The notes below the pieces were generated by a model. It was not told where the DNA came from. It searched no databases and saw nothing but the letters and a program-made list of their open reading frames with translations. Below, piece after piece: positions 25,969 through 35,870 of a stretch of DNA of 64,000 nucleotides (positions are counted from its first letter, which is position 1; every line of letters begins with the position of its first letter). This stretch comes from Sphingobacterium sp. CZ-2 (GTDB taxonomy: Bacteria; Bacteroidota; Bacteroidia; Sphingobacteriales; Sphingobacteriaceae): NCBI RefSeq assembly GCF_004526235.1, contig NZ_CP038159.1, positions 2,480,001 to 2,544,000 on the forward strand, written 5' to 3'. A program made the position numbers and the translations under genes.

Positions 25969-25994
25969 AACCATGTATGCACCCATACATGGTT
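25969..25994 (+). terminator. Intrinsic terminator of carA
   Basis: AACCATGTATG (25969-25979) pairs with CATACATGGTT (25984-25994), followed by a T-run. Confidence 0.92.
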
Positions 25995-26002
25995 TTTTTT
26001 GT

Positions 26003-26010
26003 TAATTTTG
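26003..26010 (+). promoter_or_regulatory. -7 box of eno
   Basis: TAATTTTG at 26003-26010 matches TAnnTTTG and would give a 5' UTR of about 70 nt before enolase. Confidence 0.55.
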
Positions 26011-26055
26011 ATATAAGATATAATTATTGTTATATTAGTGTTATTAATACACTAA

Positions 26056-27387
<1,332 letters not shown>

Positions 27388-27409
27388 TTTTTTTTATTTT
27401 TTGTAAGGA

Positions 27410-27438
27410 AGAAGCCGTGTCAATTTGATACGGCTTCT
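27410..27438 (+). terminator. Intrinsic terminator of eno
   Basis: AGAAGCCGTGTC (27410-27421) pairs with GATACGGCTTCT (27427-27438) with one G-U pair, followed by TTTTG. Confidence 0.9.
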
Positions 27439-27531
27439 TTTTGTTAAAGAAGATAACTTTGCTTTGTTTTTTGCATTGTTGCCAAGTATATTTTATCTTT
27501 AACTGAATTTTTATTTCTTTGTTGAGCAGCT

Positions 27532-27840
27532 ATGGAACGTTTTATCAAAACCATCAAAAATAAATACCTGATTGCAGGCATTGCCTTCGTCGTGTGGATG
27601 TTATTTTTTGATCGTTATGATGTGGCGACTCAGGTAAGTTTTCAACAGGAAAAATCAAAATTAGAAGCTGAAAAGGCTTATTATACGGCTGAGACCGAAA
27701 AGATTGGAGTATCTATTAAGGATGTTCAATTCAATCAGAGCGAGATCCAACGCATCGCTCGCGAAAAATATAAAATGAAAAAATATTCGGAGGATATTTA
27801 TATCATTACCGAAGTCGAAGCCCCGAAGACATCCGAGTAA
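27532..27840 (+). CDS. DivIC/FtsB-like septum formation protein
   Basis: The 102-residue protein has a short cytoplasmic N-terminus (MERFIKTIKNKY), one transmembrane segment (about residues 13-28) and a coiled-coil stretch (about 35-65, QEKSKLEAEKAYYTAETEKI). IQRIAREKYKMKKYSEDIYI, typical of the FtsB/DivIC family, follows. Such proteins form the FtsQLB complex at the division septum. The position downstream of enolase matches the eno-ftsB neighbourhood seen in many bacteria. Confidence 0.85.
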   Translation: MERFIKTIKNKYLIAGIAFVVWMLFFDRYDVATQVSFQQEKSKLEAEKAYYTAETEKIGVSIKDVQFNQSEIQRIAREKYKMKKYSEDIYIITEVEAPKTSE

Positions 27841-27880
27841 TTTTTTTACGTCATTGCGATTATTTCATGGCGAGGCCCTG

Positions 27881-28025
27881 CGTCATTGCGAGGAACGAAG
27901 CAATCTTCCTACATGTCATGCTGAGCGTAGTCGAAGCATCTACATGTGGTACCCCGTACAGATCCTTCGACTACGCTCAGGATGACAAAGTTCAAAGATT
28001 GCTTCGTCGTGCCTCCTCGCAATGA
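27881..28025. repeat. Nested palindromic repeat (locus 2), right arm interrupted by IS110
   Basis: The outer arm CGTCATTGCGAGG starts at 27881. The inner arm GTCATGCTGAGCGTAGTCG pairs with CGACTACGCTCAGGATGAC. The outer right arm reaches CCTCCTCGCAATGA at 28025, where the IS110 element begins. The arm resumes after the element at 29272 with ATGACGGG. A partial outer arm also lies at 27848-27858. Confidence 0.85.
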
Positions 28026-28077
28026 ACTGTGTATATATCCAAATAATAAATTAAATTTTCTCCAAATAATATTCTGA

Positions 28078-29025
28078 TTAGGCCGCTTTTGCGATGTAGC
28101 CCTTTCCAGATTTTGCGATGGCGAATGCCTGTTTGATCAGTTTGTTCACCACTGCTATGATTGCGACCTTGTAGGGTTTTCCCTTTTCCATCAACCTCCC
28201 ATAAAGCCCGCTGCAGGCGGTGTTGCTCCTGATGGCGGATATTGCCGCCATGTACAGCACCTTTCTGACCTGGCCCATCCCCATCTTGCAGATATGTCCC
28301 TTTCCCCTTACACTGCTGCCGGACTCGAATATCCTGGGCGCCAGTCCGAAATAGGATATCAGCTGCCTGTGCCCCTCGAACCGACTGAAACCGTCCGTCA
28401 GGATGATAAGCAGTGCTGCGCTGCGTGGCCCTATTCCGGGTATGCTCCGCAGGTTCGCATTGAGTTCCCCGTAATTCTCCATGATGATCTGCTGGACCTG
28501 CCTTTCATGTTCATTGATGTCCTGATCATAACGTTTGATCCCTTCCTCTATGGTCTTCCTGAGCGTGGGTTCCAGTGTTCCCGCATGTTCATATGCATGG
28601 AGCCTGTTCGTTAGCATGGTCCTGCATTCCTTCTGTCCCTTGATATAGCCTTCCAGGTTCCTGATCCTCAGCACATGTTCCTCCGGCAGCCTCCATTGGG
28701 CAGGTTCCGTCATGCTGGTGAACTTGGCGATGAGCTGGGCATCCTTCCTGTCGGTCTTGGTCCTGGCCAGGGTCATCTGGGAAAAACGCCTGATGACAAG
28801 GGGGTTGATGACCGAGACCCGTTCATCCCTCTCCCAGAGGAACTTTGCCAGCCGGAAGTAATAGGGACCGGTGGCCTCCATCGCTATATGGCTGCCGTGC
28901 ATGTGGCCCAGGGCCTCCACAAAACCCGCTTCGTCGTTACTGAAACGACCCTTAAAAACCTCTTTCTGTCCCGATTGGACAGAAATGTCAAAATAATCCT
29001 TTGAACAATCAATACCTGTTACCAT
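28078..29025 (-). CDS. IS110-family recombinase (DEDD transposase)
   Basis: From the ATG at 29025 the protein is 315 residues. It has the N-terminal DEDD/RuvC-like domain: Asp in GIDCSKDYFDISV, Glu in AMEATGPYYF, and the Asp pair in RTKTDRKDAQLIAKF. The C-terminal Transposase_20 domain follows (LRSIPGIGPRSAALLI, QLISYFGLAPRIFESGSS) with the serine-bearing region near the end. A TTG at 29076 would extend the frame 17 codons but falls inside the predicted bridge RNA donor loop, so the ATG is preferred. GC content exceeds that of host genes, consistent with transfer. Confidence 0.92.
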   Translation of the reverse strand: MVTGIDCSKDYFDISVQSGQKEVFKGRFSNDEAGFVEALGHMHGSHIAMEATGPYYFRLAKFLWERDERVSVINPLVIRRFSQMTLARTKTDRKDAQLIAKFTSMTEPAQWRLPEEHVLRIRNLEGYIKGQKECRTMLTNRLHAYEHAGTLEPTLRKTIEEGIKRYDQDINEHERQVQQIIMENYGELNANLRSIPGIGPRSAALLIILTDGFSRFEGHRQLISYFGLAPRIFESGSSVRGKGHICKMGMGQVRKVLYMAAISAIRSNTACSGLYGRLMEKGKPYKVAIIAVVNKLIKQAFAIAKSGKGYIAKAA

Positions 29026-29040
29026 CTTTGTATACCATTT

Positions 29041-29216
29041 TTGTGGATTACAGCAGCTCTTATCATAACTTATCAATCGTAAAAACAGGCTCCGGGCCTA
29101 ATGAACTGTCCAAGTTTATGATAGGAATAAGAGAGGGGGATTAACATTGCGAAGGGTCTCTCAAGGACCAATGACGATTAAAAATCTTACTCCCTCTCTC
29201 GCTGTATCCTAAATGA
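29041..29216 (-). ncRNA. Predicted IS110 bridge RNA
   Basis: On the minus strand a TAATTTTG -7 box (29221-29228) precedes an RNA of about 176 nt with two large stem-loops. The target loop is closed by AGAGAGGG/CCCTCTCT (29192-29199 with 29130-29137), with an inner GGTC/GACC hairpin. It carries CGUCAU (29171-29176) and CUUCGCAAU (29146-29154). The donor loop is closed by 29112-29123 with 29061-29071 and carries ACAGUUCAU (29101-29109) and UUACGAU (29076-29082). The target guides match the interrupted repeat arm. The donor guides match the element ends. Ends of the RNA are approximate. Confidence 0.75.
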
Positions 29217-29271
29217 AATACAAAATTATATTCTGTTTCTTTAATTCCTATAACTTCCCTACAAACTTACG

Positions 29272-29325
29272 ATGACGGGTAGAGGACCTCCTAGAAATGA
29301 CGGTATGAACTCCTCGCAATTACGA
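29272..29325. repeat. Remnant repeat arms right of the IS110 element
   Basis: ATGACGGG completes the arm interrupted at 28025. Degenerate copies follow: CCTCCTAGAAATGACGG and CTCCTCGCAATTACG. Confidence 0.65.
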
Positions 29326-29351
29326 GAAAGTGGCATCCAAGGCCGAGAATC

Positions 29352-29915
29352 TTACTTCAACATCAAACCCACTGTAATATGAAAACTCTGGTGTTGAAAA
29401 TCTTTGTTAAAAATATTCTTGGTCAACTGCTGATACCCATAAGTCAACGCTGCTGTAAACTTCGTTCTGGAATACCCATCGTGCAAATAAAAGAAGCCCG
29501 CTTTAAAAAGCGCACCTTTATCATATGCAGGGCCAATGGCTGGTGCATATCCTGCATTAGCCATCAAACCGATCCTCGAAACATCATTAAAACTTCCGAT
29601 CGGCAATCGGCCATCTATAAATATCGGAAAGGTATTGAATTCATATTTATAAACTTTCTGATTCGCCTCATGTGGATCATTTGTCTGGTAATCCCCCTGA
29701 AATTTCTCGTTACCAATCCCCAATCCCACATAAGCTCTTTCATTGAAATTCTTTCCGAAAATAAAATGGAGGTGATATCCATTGAATGCTCCTTTATAAC
29801 CCTCATTGGCAAATCCTAAATTTGCCCCACCCTGGAAAATCGTATATCCAGAAGATTGTGCAAACGTAAAATGAACAAAGAAAAATAATAGAACGGTAAG
29901 TAATGAATGACGCAT
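29352..29915 (-). CDS. Predicted small outer-membrane beta-barrel protein
   Basis: The 187-residue protein has a signal peptide (LLTVLLFFFVHFTFAQ) and a mature part of alternating aromatic and polar residues. Strand-like segments (YHLHFIFGKN, RAYVGLGIGNE, FHITVGLML) end at the C-terminus, typical of an 8-strand outer-membrane barrel of the OmpW/PorT kind. No specific family is recognised. It is divergent from nothing close, and lies 48 nt downstream of holA on the same strand. Confidence 0.6.
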   Translation of the reverse strand: MRHSLLTVLLFFFVHFTFAQSSGYTIFQGGANLGFANEGYKGAFNGYHLHFIFGKNFNERAYVGLGIGNEKFQGDYQTNDPHEANQKVYKYEFNTFPIFIDGRLPIGSFNDVSRIGLMANAGYAPAIGPAYDKGALFKAGFFYLHDGYSRTKFTAALTYGYQQLTKNIFNKDFQHQSFHITVGLMLK

Positions 29916-29963
29916 AAAAATATATTCTGTATTAATAAATTTGGTTTTACTTCAAGTTTGGTT

Positions 29964-30971
29964 TTAGTTCAAGATCTTAAAGATCAATTCCGACAACAGA
30001 TCTCCGCTACTGGTCAATGGCCCTACATGCATACCCTTAGATTTCAGATCAAATTCCTTGATCAGATGGATAATCTCAAAAGTCTTTCTGCGGTTAAAAT
30101 TTCGCGCTGCCAGTTCATATTCCTTCACAAAGAAAGGATGAACTCCTAGGGCCTTTGCCGCTGCTGCGGAGTTTTTCTCCGGAAGGTAATGGTATTTCAA
30201 TATTTTGGTAAAATAGGTTCCTAATGTTCCGATCACCACCGGCATCGGGTTTGACTTCGGATTGGCCGCAAAATATTCCACGATCTGAAATGCTTTGAAC
30301 GAATTCCGTTTTGCCAAGGCTGTATTCAGTTCAAAGGAATTGAAATCCTTACTGATACCGATATTCCGTTCAATATCCGCTGCCCCAATCTCTCGATCTG
30401 CAGGAACATTCAGCATCAATTTTTCAATCTCATTCGCCACCTTAGAAAGATCGGTTCCCAAAAATTCTGCCATCATGGCTGCAGCTTGCGGATGTATCTT
30501 TCGGTTAGCAGCTGTTAACTGTTCATTGATCCATCCCGCTACCTTATCATCATACAATTTGGCTGATTCCAAGACCACACCAGCTTTTTCAAAAAGCTTA
30601 TACGCCTTCTTGCGCTTATCAAATTTGCTGTATTTATGGGCAAACACCAGAACAGTAGATGGGGTAGGCTGTCCCAGGTATTTCTGAAGCAATTCATCAT
30701 CCTTCCATTTCAGGTTCTGCGCTTCCTTGACCACAATAACCTGATGGTCACTCATCATCGGATAGCGTTTGGCCATGCTGATGATACTGCTGAAATCCGC
30801 ATCCTTTCCATAGACCACCGTCTGGTCAAATCCTTTCTGGGCTTCATCCAGCACCTGATGTTCGATCGCATCCGAAATTAGGTCAATAAAATAAGGTTCC
30901 TCCCCATGTAATAGGTAAACCGGACTTAATTTCTTTTTCTTGATATCGGATAAAATGGATTGGGTATTCAT
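29964..30971 (-). CDS. holA: DNA polymerase III delta subunit
   Basis: The 335-residue protein matches HolA. The N-terminal nucleotide-binding-like domain (LSPVYLLHGEEPYFIDLISD) is a degenerate AAA+ domain without a functional Walker A, as in the family. MMSDHQVIVVKEAQNL and LVFAHKYSKFDKRKKAYKLF follow; the C-terminal collar has LIKEFDLKSKGMHVGPL. Delta opens the beta sliding clamp within the clamp loader. It is divergent from the HSDR_N-like gene, a conserved neighbour in this phylum. Confidence 0.9.
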   Translation of the reverse strand: MNTQSILSDIKKKKLSPVYLLHGEEPYFIDLISDAIEHQVLDEAQKGFDQTVVYGKDADFSSIISMAKRYPMMSDHQVIVVKEAQNLKWKDDELLQKYLGQPTPSTVLVFAHKYSKFDKRKKAYKLFEKAGVVLESAKLYDDKVAGWINEQLTAANRKIHPQAAAMMAEFLGTDLSKVANEIEKLMLNVPADREIGAADIERNIGISKDFNSFELNTALAKRNSFKAFQIVEYFAANPKSNPMPVVIGTLGTYFTKILKYHYLPEKNSAAAAKALGVHPFFVKEYELAARNFNRRKTFEIIHLIKEFDLKSKGMHVGPLTSSGDLLSELIFKILN

Positions 30972-31032
30972 GCTTTACGAAAGTACGGATTTTGAGGCAA
31001 TTTCCCAGATTTGGATTCGCTTGATATTTTCT

Positions 31033-31040
31033 TAATTTTG
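31033..31040 (+). promoter_or_regulatory. -7 box of the HSDR_N gene
   Basis: TAATTTTG ends only 3 nt before the ATG at 31044, so the mRNA would be leaderless. The next Met is about 58 codons in, inside the conserved domain. Confidence 0.55.
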
Positions 31041-31043
31041 TAA

Positions 31044-31496
31044 ATGTTTACACCGGTACCCTTAAATTTACCTACTTTTCCGGCGAAGATCAGAAAGAAA
31101 GCAGAACAGTATTTTATTTTTGACCAGTTGCGAAAAAAACACCTGGTATTGACGCCTGAAGAATGGGTGAGGCAACATTGGGTAAGCCATCTGCATCAGC
31201 AATACCGGTATCCCATGTCGCTAATGCATATCGAAGGCGGGTTGAAGCTGCATTCTTTGCAGAAAAGGCATGACCTGGTGATCTACAACCGATTGGGACA
31301 ACGTATCCTTTTGGCAGAATTTAAAGCACCGACTGTCAAAATTACCGAAAACACCTTCCATCAAATCGCAAATTACAACTCCCAATACAAAATCCCCTTA
31401 CTTTTAGTCAGTAATGGAATTGAGCATTATTATTGTAGCATAAATTTCGAAGATGGGAGTTACCATTTTCTGCAGGATTTGCCATCTTTTGAATAG
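31044..31496 (+). CDS. Stand-alone HSDR_N-type nuclease-fold protein
   Basis: The 150-residue protein matches the N-terminal PD-(D/E)XK-like domain of type I restriction R subunits (HSDR_N). KRHDLVIYNRLGQRILLAEF is followed by KAP, giving the D...ExK catalytic pattern. NTFHQIANYNSQYKIPLLLV follows. No helicase, specificity or methylase genes are nearby, so it is not a restriction system; orphan copies next to holA are common in Bacteroidota. The function is unknown. Confidence 0.78.
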   Translation: MFTPVPLNLPTFPAKIRKKAEQYFIFDQLRKKHLVLTPEEWVRQHWVSHLHQQYRYPMSLMHIEGGLKLHSLQKRHDLVIYNRLGQRILLAEFKAPTVKITENTFHQIANYNSQYKIPLLLVSNGIEHYYCSINFEDGSYHFLQDLPSFE

Positions 31497-31553
31497 GCAA
31501 TCGTAAAAATTAAAATAAATATTATATTAGTAACATAATCTTTAGGAGAACAG

Positions 31554-32252
31554 ATGGATATCAAAAAAGACGAATTCAGAAAATATGCGATCAAGCACCA
31601 TAGAATAGGCTCACAACATGTCGATGGCTATATTTCAAGGTTACAGCAACAGATTCCAAGTAATTTAACACCATACATTATCGAGGAACGTCAGTTAAAT
31701 GTGGCACAGATGGATGTGTTTTCACGTTTGATGATGGACCGTATCATCTTTTTAGGAGATGGAATCAACGACCAGGTAGCGAACATTGTTCAAGCTCAGT
31801 TGTTATTCTTACAATCGACTGATGCACAGCGTGATATTCAGATCTACATCAATTCTCCAGGTGGTAGTGTTTATGCGGGTTTGGGAATCTATGATACCAT
31901 GCAATATATCAGCCCTGATGTAGCAACCATCTGTACCGGTATGGCAGCTTCAATGGGAGCGGTATTATTGGTCGCTGGAGCGAAAGGAAAGCGTGCTGCT
32001 TTAAGGCATTCACGTGTGATGATTCACCAACCTTCGGGTGGTGCGCAAGGGGTGGCTTCTGATATGGAGATCAACCTTCGTGAAATGTTGAAATTGAAAG
32101 AAGAATTATATACGATCATTGCTGATCACTCTGGCCAGACTTACGAATGGGTAGAGAAGTCCTCTGACCGTGATTATTGGATGCGTGCCGAAGAAGCCAA
32201 AGCGTTTGGTATGATTGATGAGGTATTGCTTCCTAAAAAAGAAACAAAATAA
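31554..32252 (+). CDS. clpP: ATP-dependent Clp protease proteolytic subunit
   Basis: The 232-residue ClpP has the catalytic triad Ser133 (GMAASMGA), His158 (MIHQPSGG) and probable Asp207 (SSDRDYW). Its N-terminus is about 30-40 residues longer than E. coli mature ClpP, which is usual in Bacteroidota and may be a propeptide. It ends 2 nt before clpX, so the two are co-transcribed. ClpP forms the tetradecameric chamber loaded by ClpX. Confidence 0.96.
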   Translation: MDIKKDEFRKYAIKHHRIGSQHVDGYISRLQQQIPSNLTPYIIEERQLNVAQMDVFSRLMMDRIIFLGDGINDQVANIVQAQLLFLQSTDAQRDIQIYINSPGGSVYAGLGIYDTMQYISPDVATICTGMAASMGAVLLVAGAKGKRAALRHSRVMIHQPSGGAQGVASDMEINLREMLKLKEELYTIIADHSGQTYEWVEKSSDRDYWMRAEEAKAFGMIDEVLLPKKETK

Positions 32253-32254
32253 CA

Positions 32255-33505
32255 ATGGGTAAATCGAACAATAGAGATATACATTGCTCATTTTGCGGCA
32301 TCAGTAAGAATGAGGCGCAAATGCTTATTGCGGGTGATGGTGCACATATCTGCGACAGATGTGTGCAACAGGCGGGAGAGATTTTGGCTGAAGAGCTTAA
32401 GCAACGCAAGAATAAATCTATTCAGACTGCTTTAAAACTAATACGTCCTATTGAAATCAAGGAACACTTGGATCAATACGTTATTGGTCAGGATGATGCG
32501 AAGAAAGTGATTTCCGTAGCGGTGTATAACCATTACAAACGCTTGAACCAACGTGTGGAAACGGATGAGACGGAGATTGAAAAATCTAACTTGATCATTG
32601 TTGGAGAGACGGGTACCGGTAAGACCTTATTGGCAAAAACGGTGGCCAAGATCCTGAACGTTCCTTTCTGTATCGTGGATGCAACGGTATTGACCGAAGC
32701 TGGATATGTGGGAGAGGACGTGGAAAGTATTTTGACGCGTTTGTTACAAGCTGCCGATTACGATGTTGCAGCAGCGGAACGTGGCATCATCTACATTGAC
32801 GAGATCGATAAGATTGCGCGTAAGAGCGATAATCCATCCATCACGAGAGATGTGTCGGGTGAAGGTGTTCAACAGGCATTATTGAAGATCTTGGAAGGAA
32901 CGAATGTAAATGTACCACCTCAAGGCGGTCGTAAGCATCCGGACCAGAAAATGATTTCCGTGAATACCAGCAACATCCTGTTTATCTGTGGTGGTGCATT
33001 CGATGGCATCCAGAAAAAAATTGCCAACAGATTGCGTACGCAGACTGTAGGTTATAAAATGAAGGATGAAGATCAGGAAATCGACCTGAACAACCTGTAT
33101 AAATACATTACGCCTCAAGATCTGAAAAACTTTGGATTGATTCCGGAGCTGATCGGACGTTTACCGGTGTTAACACACTTGAATCCTTTGGATAAAGAAA
33201 CTTTATTGAATATATTGACCAAACCAAAGAACGCTTTGGTAAAGCAATATGTTAAATTGTTTGATTACGAAGGGGTAAAATTAAGTTTTGAACCTGAAGT
33301 ATTCGACTTTATTGTGGAGAAGGCTTGGGAATTCAAATTAGGTGCCCGTGGTCTGCGCAGTATCTGCGAAGCCATTATGTTGGATGCCATGTTTGAAATA
33401 CCATCCACGAAGGATGATATAGAAGACAACAGCTTACTGATTACGCTGGATTATGCGAAGAATAAATTTGCAAAAACAGATTTCAAGAAGCTTCAAGTTG
33501 CATAA
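32255..33505 (+). CDS. clpX: ClpX unfoldase, ATP-binding subunit
   Basis: The 416-residue protein has the N-terminal C4 zinc finger (CSFCG and CDRCV), Walker A GETGTGKT, Walker [13 protein letters not shown], the pore loop GYVGED and sensor 2 GARGLRS. ClpX unfolds tagged substrates and feeds them to ClpP. It starts 2 nt after clpP and is followed by an intrinsic terminator. Confidence 0.97.
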   Translation: MGKSNNRDIHCSFCGISKNEAQMLIAGDGAHICDRCVQQAGEILAEELKQRKNKSIQTALKLIRPIEIKEHLDQYVIGQDDAKKVISVAVYNHYKRLNQRVETDETEIEKSNLIIVGETGTGKTLLAKTVAKILNVPFCIVDATVLTEAGYVGEDVESILTRLLQAADYDVAAAERGIIYIDEIDKIARKSDNPSITRDVSGEGVQQALLKILEGTNVNVPPQGGRKHPDQKMISVNTSNILFICGGAFDGIQKKIANRLRTQTVGYKMKDEDQEIDLNNLYKYITPQDLKNFGLIPELIGRLPVLTHLNPLDKETLLNILTKPKNALVKQYVKLFDYEGVKLSFEPEVFDFIVEKAWEFKLGARGLRSICEAIMLDAMFEIPSTKDDIEDNSLLITLDYAKNKFAKTDFKKLQVA

Positions 33506-33514
33506 TATCTAAAC

Positions 33515-33532
33515 CCTCGCCTGCCAGCGAGG
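33515..33532 (+). terminator. Intrinsic terminator of clpPX
   Basis: CCTCGC (33515-33520) pairs with GCGAGG (33527-33532), followed by a T-run. Confidence 0.9.
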
Positions 33533-33571
33533 TTTTTTTGTACCCAATCTATTTATTTAAATTAATTGAAC

Positions 33572-34390
33572 ATGACGAAGAAAATTAAAGAAGTAGACTC
33601 CCCGGTGACTCCGGGATTGAAGAGCAAAGAAGATATCGTAAATAATTGGTTGCCACGTTATACGGGAAGACCCTTGGATGAATTCGGGGAATATATCCTA
33701 TTGACCAATTTCAGTAATTATGTGAAGTTATTCTCGCAGATGCATGACGATGCACCTATCTTGGGTGAAGATAAACCCATGCTATCCTGCACAGCGGAAG
33801 GGATCACGATTATTAATTTCGGGATGGGAAGTCCCATGGCTGCCACCATTATGGATCTTTTATCCGCTCTAAAACCTAAGGCAGTCCTTTTTTTAGGAAA
33901 GACTGGGGGCCTGAAGAAAAAGATAGGGGTAGGAGAGTTGATCCTACCGATCGCGGCAATTCGTGGGGAAGGAACATCGAATGATTATTTTCCACCAGAA
34001 GTTCCGTCACTACCGGCCTTTGCTATGCAGAAAGCCATTTCAACAACTATTAGGGACCATTCCAGGGATTATTGGACTGGAACGGTTTATACCACCAACA
34101 GAAGGGTGTGGGAACATGATAAACAGTTCAAGAAATACCTGAAAACTATCCGGGCAATGGCGGTGGATATGGAGACTGCGACCATCTTTTCGGTTGGTTT
34201 TGCCAATAAGATACCTACCGGAGCCTTGCTATTGGTGTCAGACCAACCGATGGTTCCAGAGGGGGTAAAAACAGATGCTTCGGACGTAACGGTTACCAAA
34301 TCTTATGTGGAAACCCACTTGAAGATCGGTATCGATGCGTTGAAACAGCTCATCAATAATGGCTTGACCGTGAAGCACCTGAAGTTCTAA
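33572..34390 (+). CDS. amn: AMP nucleosidase (Bacteroidota short form)
   Basis: From the ATG at 33572 the protein is 272 residues, a PNP_UDP_1 fold enzyme. It shows ITIINFGMGSPMAATIMDLL (phosphate/nucleotide site), VLFLGKTGGLKKKIGVGELI, and the catalytic region MAVDMETATIFSVGF followed by LLVSDQPMVPEG. These match the short AMP nucleosidases that split AMP into adenine and ribose 5-phosphate. A TTG two codons upstream is a poorer start. It lies between clpPX and the cystathionine synthase gene, with a separate terminator before it. Confidence 0.83.
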   Translation: MTKKIKEVDSPVTPGLKSKEDIVNNWLPRYTGRPLDEFGEYILLTNFSNYVKLFSQMHDDAPILGEDKPMLSCTAEGITIINFGMGSPMAATIMDLLSALKPKAVLFLGKTGGLKKKIGVGELILPIAAIRGEGTSNDYFPPEVPSLPAFAMQKAISTTIRDHSRDYWTGTVYTTNRRVWEHDKQFKKYLKTIRAMAVDMETATIFSVGFANKIPTGALLLVSDQPMVPEGVKTDASDVTVTKSYVETHLKIGIDALKQLINNGLTVKHLKF

Positions 34391-34426
34391 TTTCGGAGCT
34401 AGACCGCATGATTTCTAAAAATTGGC

Positions 34427-34434
34427 TACTTTTG
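34427..34434 (+). promoter_or_regulatory. -7 box of the cystathionine beta-synthase gene
   Basis: TACTTTTG at 34427-34434 matches TAnnTTTG and lies 27 nt before the ATG. Confidence 0.6.
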
Positions 34435-34461
34435 TGCTAAACAAACAGAACAGAAACATCT

Positions 34462-35826
34462 ATGTGGTATAATAATATTCTTGAAACCATAGGGAATACC
34501 CCTTTGGTCAAGCTCAATACGGTTACAAAAAAATTAAAGGGTACCATTCTAGCCAAAATCGAAACGACCAATCCTGGGAACTCGATCAAGGATAGAATGG
34601 CTTTAAAAATGATCGAGGACGCGGAAGCTTCCGGCCTTTTGAAACCTGGTGGAACGATCATCGAAGGTACTTCAGGAAATACAGGTATGGGATTGGCCAT
34701 GGCTGCTGTTGTAAAGGGGTACCGCTGTATTTTTACCACCACTGATAAACAATCCAAAGAAAAGATAGATGCGCTCCGTGCCTTTGGTGCCGAAGTGATC
34801 GTATGTCCCACCAACGTTGATCCGGAGGATCCTCGTTCCTATTATTCGGTATCCAGTAGGTTGGAGAAGGAAGTTCCAAACGCTTGGAAAGCCAACCAGT
34901 ACGATAACCTTTCGAATAGCAAAGCGCATTACGAACAGACCGGACCTGAAATCTGGGAACAGACCGAAGGGAAGATCACGCACTTAGTAGTGGGCGTAGG
35001 CACGGGTGGAACCATCTCTGGAACGGCTAAATACCTGCGGGAAAAGAATCCGGATATCAAGGTCTGGGGGATCGATACGTTCGGTTCCGTATTTAAAAAA
35101 TACAAAGAGACTGGGATCTTTGATAAAAATGAAATCTATCCCTATATCACCGAAGGGATAGGTGAGGACTTTTTACCTCAGAACGTAGATTTTAGTCAGA
35201 TCGATCTTTTTGAGAAGGTTACGGATAAGGATGCTGCGCTGATGACAAGGGATCTTGCTCGTAAAGAAGGGATTTTCGCAGGAAACTCGGCAGGTGCTGC
35301 CGTGGCGGGTTTGTTACAATTGGGGGATTCGTTAAAAGATGATGATGTGGTCGTGGTGATCTTCCATGATCATGGTTCTCGTTATATGGGTAAAATGTAT
35401 AATGAGGATTGGTTGCGCGAGAGGGGCTTCCTGAAAGATGAAAAGCTGACGGCAAAAACCATCTTGAAAAGACGTGGTCAACAGGACATTGTTACGGCAG
35501 ATGTGAACCAATCGGTTCTGGAAACCTTCAACATCATGAAATCGTTGAACATCTCCCAAATACCACTTACCCAACAAGGTATGGTGATCGGGAAGGTGAC
35601 GGAATCAGATATTCTCTCTGCACTTTTAGAAAATCCGACCTTAAAATCATCTCCGGTGGAGGGAATCTCTACCAAACCGTTCCCTTTTGTGGATATCAAC
35701 GCTTCAATCGATAAGATTTCGAGCTTGATCAATAAGGATTCCCAAGCGGTTCTGGTGGAAGATGAGTTTGGGAAAATAAATATCATCACGCAATATGACG
35801 TGATAAACGTTATCTCTGAGGGTTAA
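34462..35826 (+). CDS. PLP-dependent cystathionine beta-synthase with C-terminal CBS domains
   Basis: The 454-residue protein has a fold-type II PLP domain with the Schiff-base Lys in NPGNSIKDRMAL, the substrate loop EGTSGNTGMGLAM and the phosphate-binding VGTGGTISGTAKYL. A linker is followed by two CBS motifs from about residue 335 (IVTADVNQSVLETFNIMKSL, INIITQYDVINVI). The bifunctional architecture points to cystathionine beta-synthase (homocysteine plus serine) rather than plain cysteine synthase, which usually lacks CBS domains. A cystathionine gamma-synthase/lyase gene is also present at 60.0 kb. Confidence 0.85.
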   Translation: MWYNNILETIGNTPLVKLNTVTKKLKGTILAKIETTNPGNSIKDRMALKMIEDAEASGLLKPGGTIIEGTSGNTGMGLAMAAVVKGYRCIFTTTDKQSKEKIDALRAFGAEVIVCPTNVDPEDPRSYYSVSSRLEKEVPNAWKANQYDNLSNSKAHYEQTGPEIWEQTEGKITHLVVGVGTGGTISGTAKYLREKNPDIKVWGIDTFGSVFKKYKETGIFDKNEIYPYITEGIGEDFLPQNVDFSQIDLFEKVTDKDAALMTRDLARKEGIFAGNSAGAAVAGLLQLGDSLKDDDVVVVIFHDHGSRYMGKMYNEDWLRERGFLKDEKLTAKTILKRRGQQDIVTADVNQSVLETFNIMKSLNISQIPLTQQGMVIGKVTESDILSALLENPTLKSSPVEGISTKPFPFVDINASIDKISSLINKDSQAVLVEDEFGKINIITQYDVINVISEG

Positions 35827-35870
35827 TTCTTTGTGATTTTGGTTATATTTATGATATCTACCGAAATCAA

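Larger units (their letters stand above)
28024..29273 (-). mobile_element. IS110-family insertion sequence with bridge-RNA end (1250 bp)
   Basis: Core-to-core length is 1250 bp. The REP arm sequence CTCGCAATGA on the left and ATGACGGG on the right overlap by ATGA, and removing the element rebuilds CTCGCAATGACGGG. A two-base AT core (28022-28023 and 29272-29273) is inferred from guide matches. The coding region is richer in GC than the neighbours. There are no terminal inverted repeats, as expected for IS110. Confidence 0.85.

Noticed and set aside
29025..29076. TTG at 29076 as the IS110 recombinase start
   Set aside because: It would start inside the predicted donor guide and stem of the bridge RNA; the ATG at 29025 gives a standard N-terminus.
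31044..31496. A type I restriction system
   Set aside because: Only an isolated HSDR_N-like domain is present; there are no helicase, specificity or methylase genes nearby.
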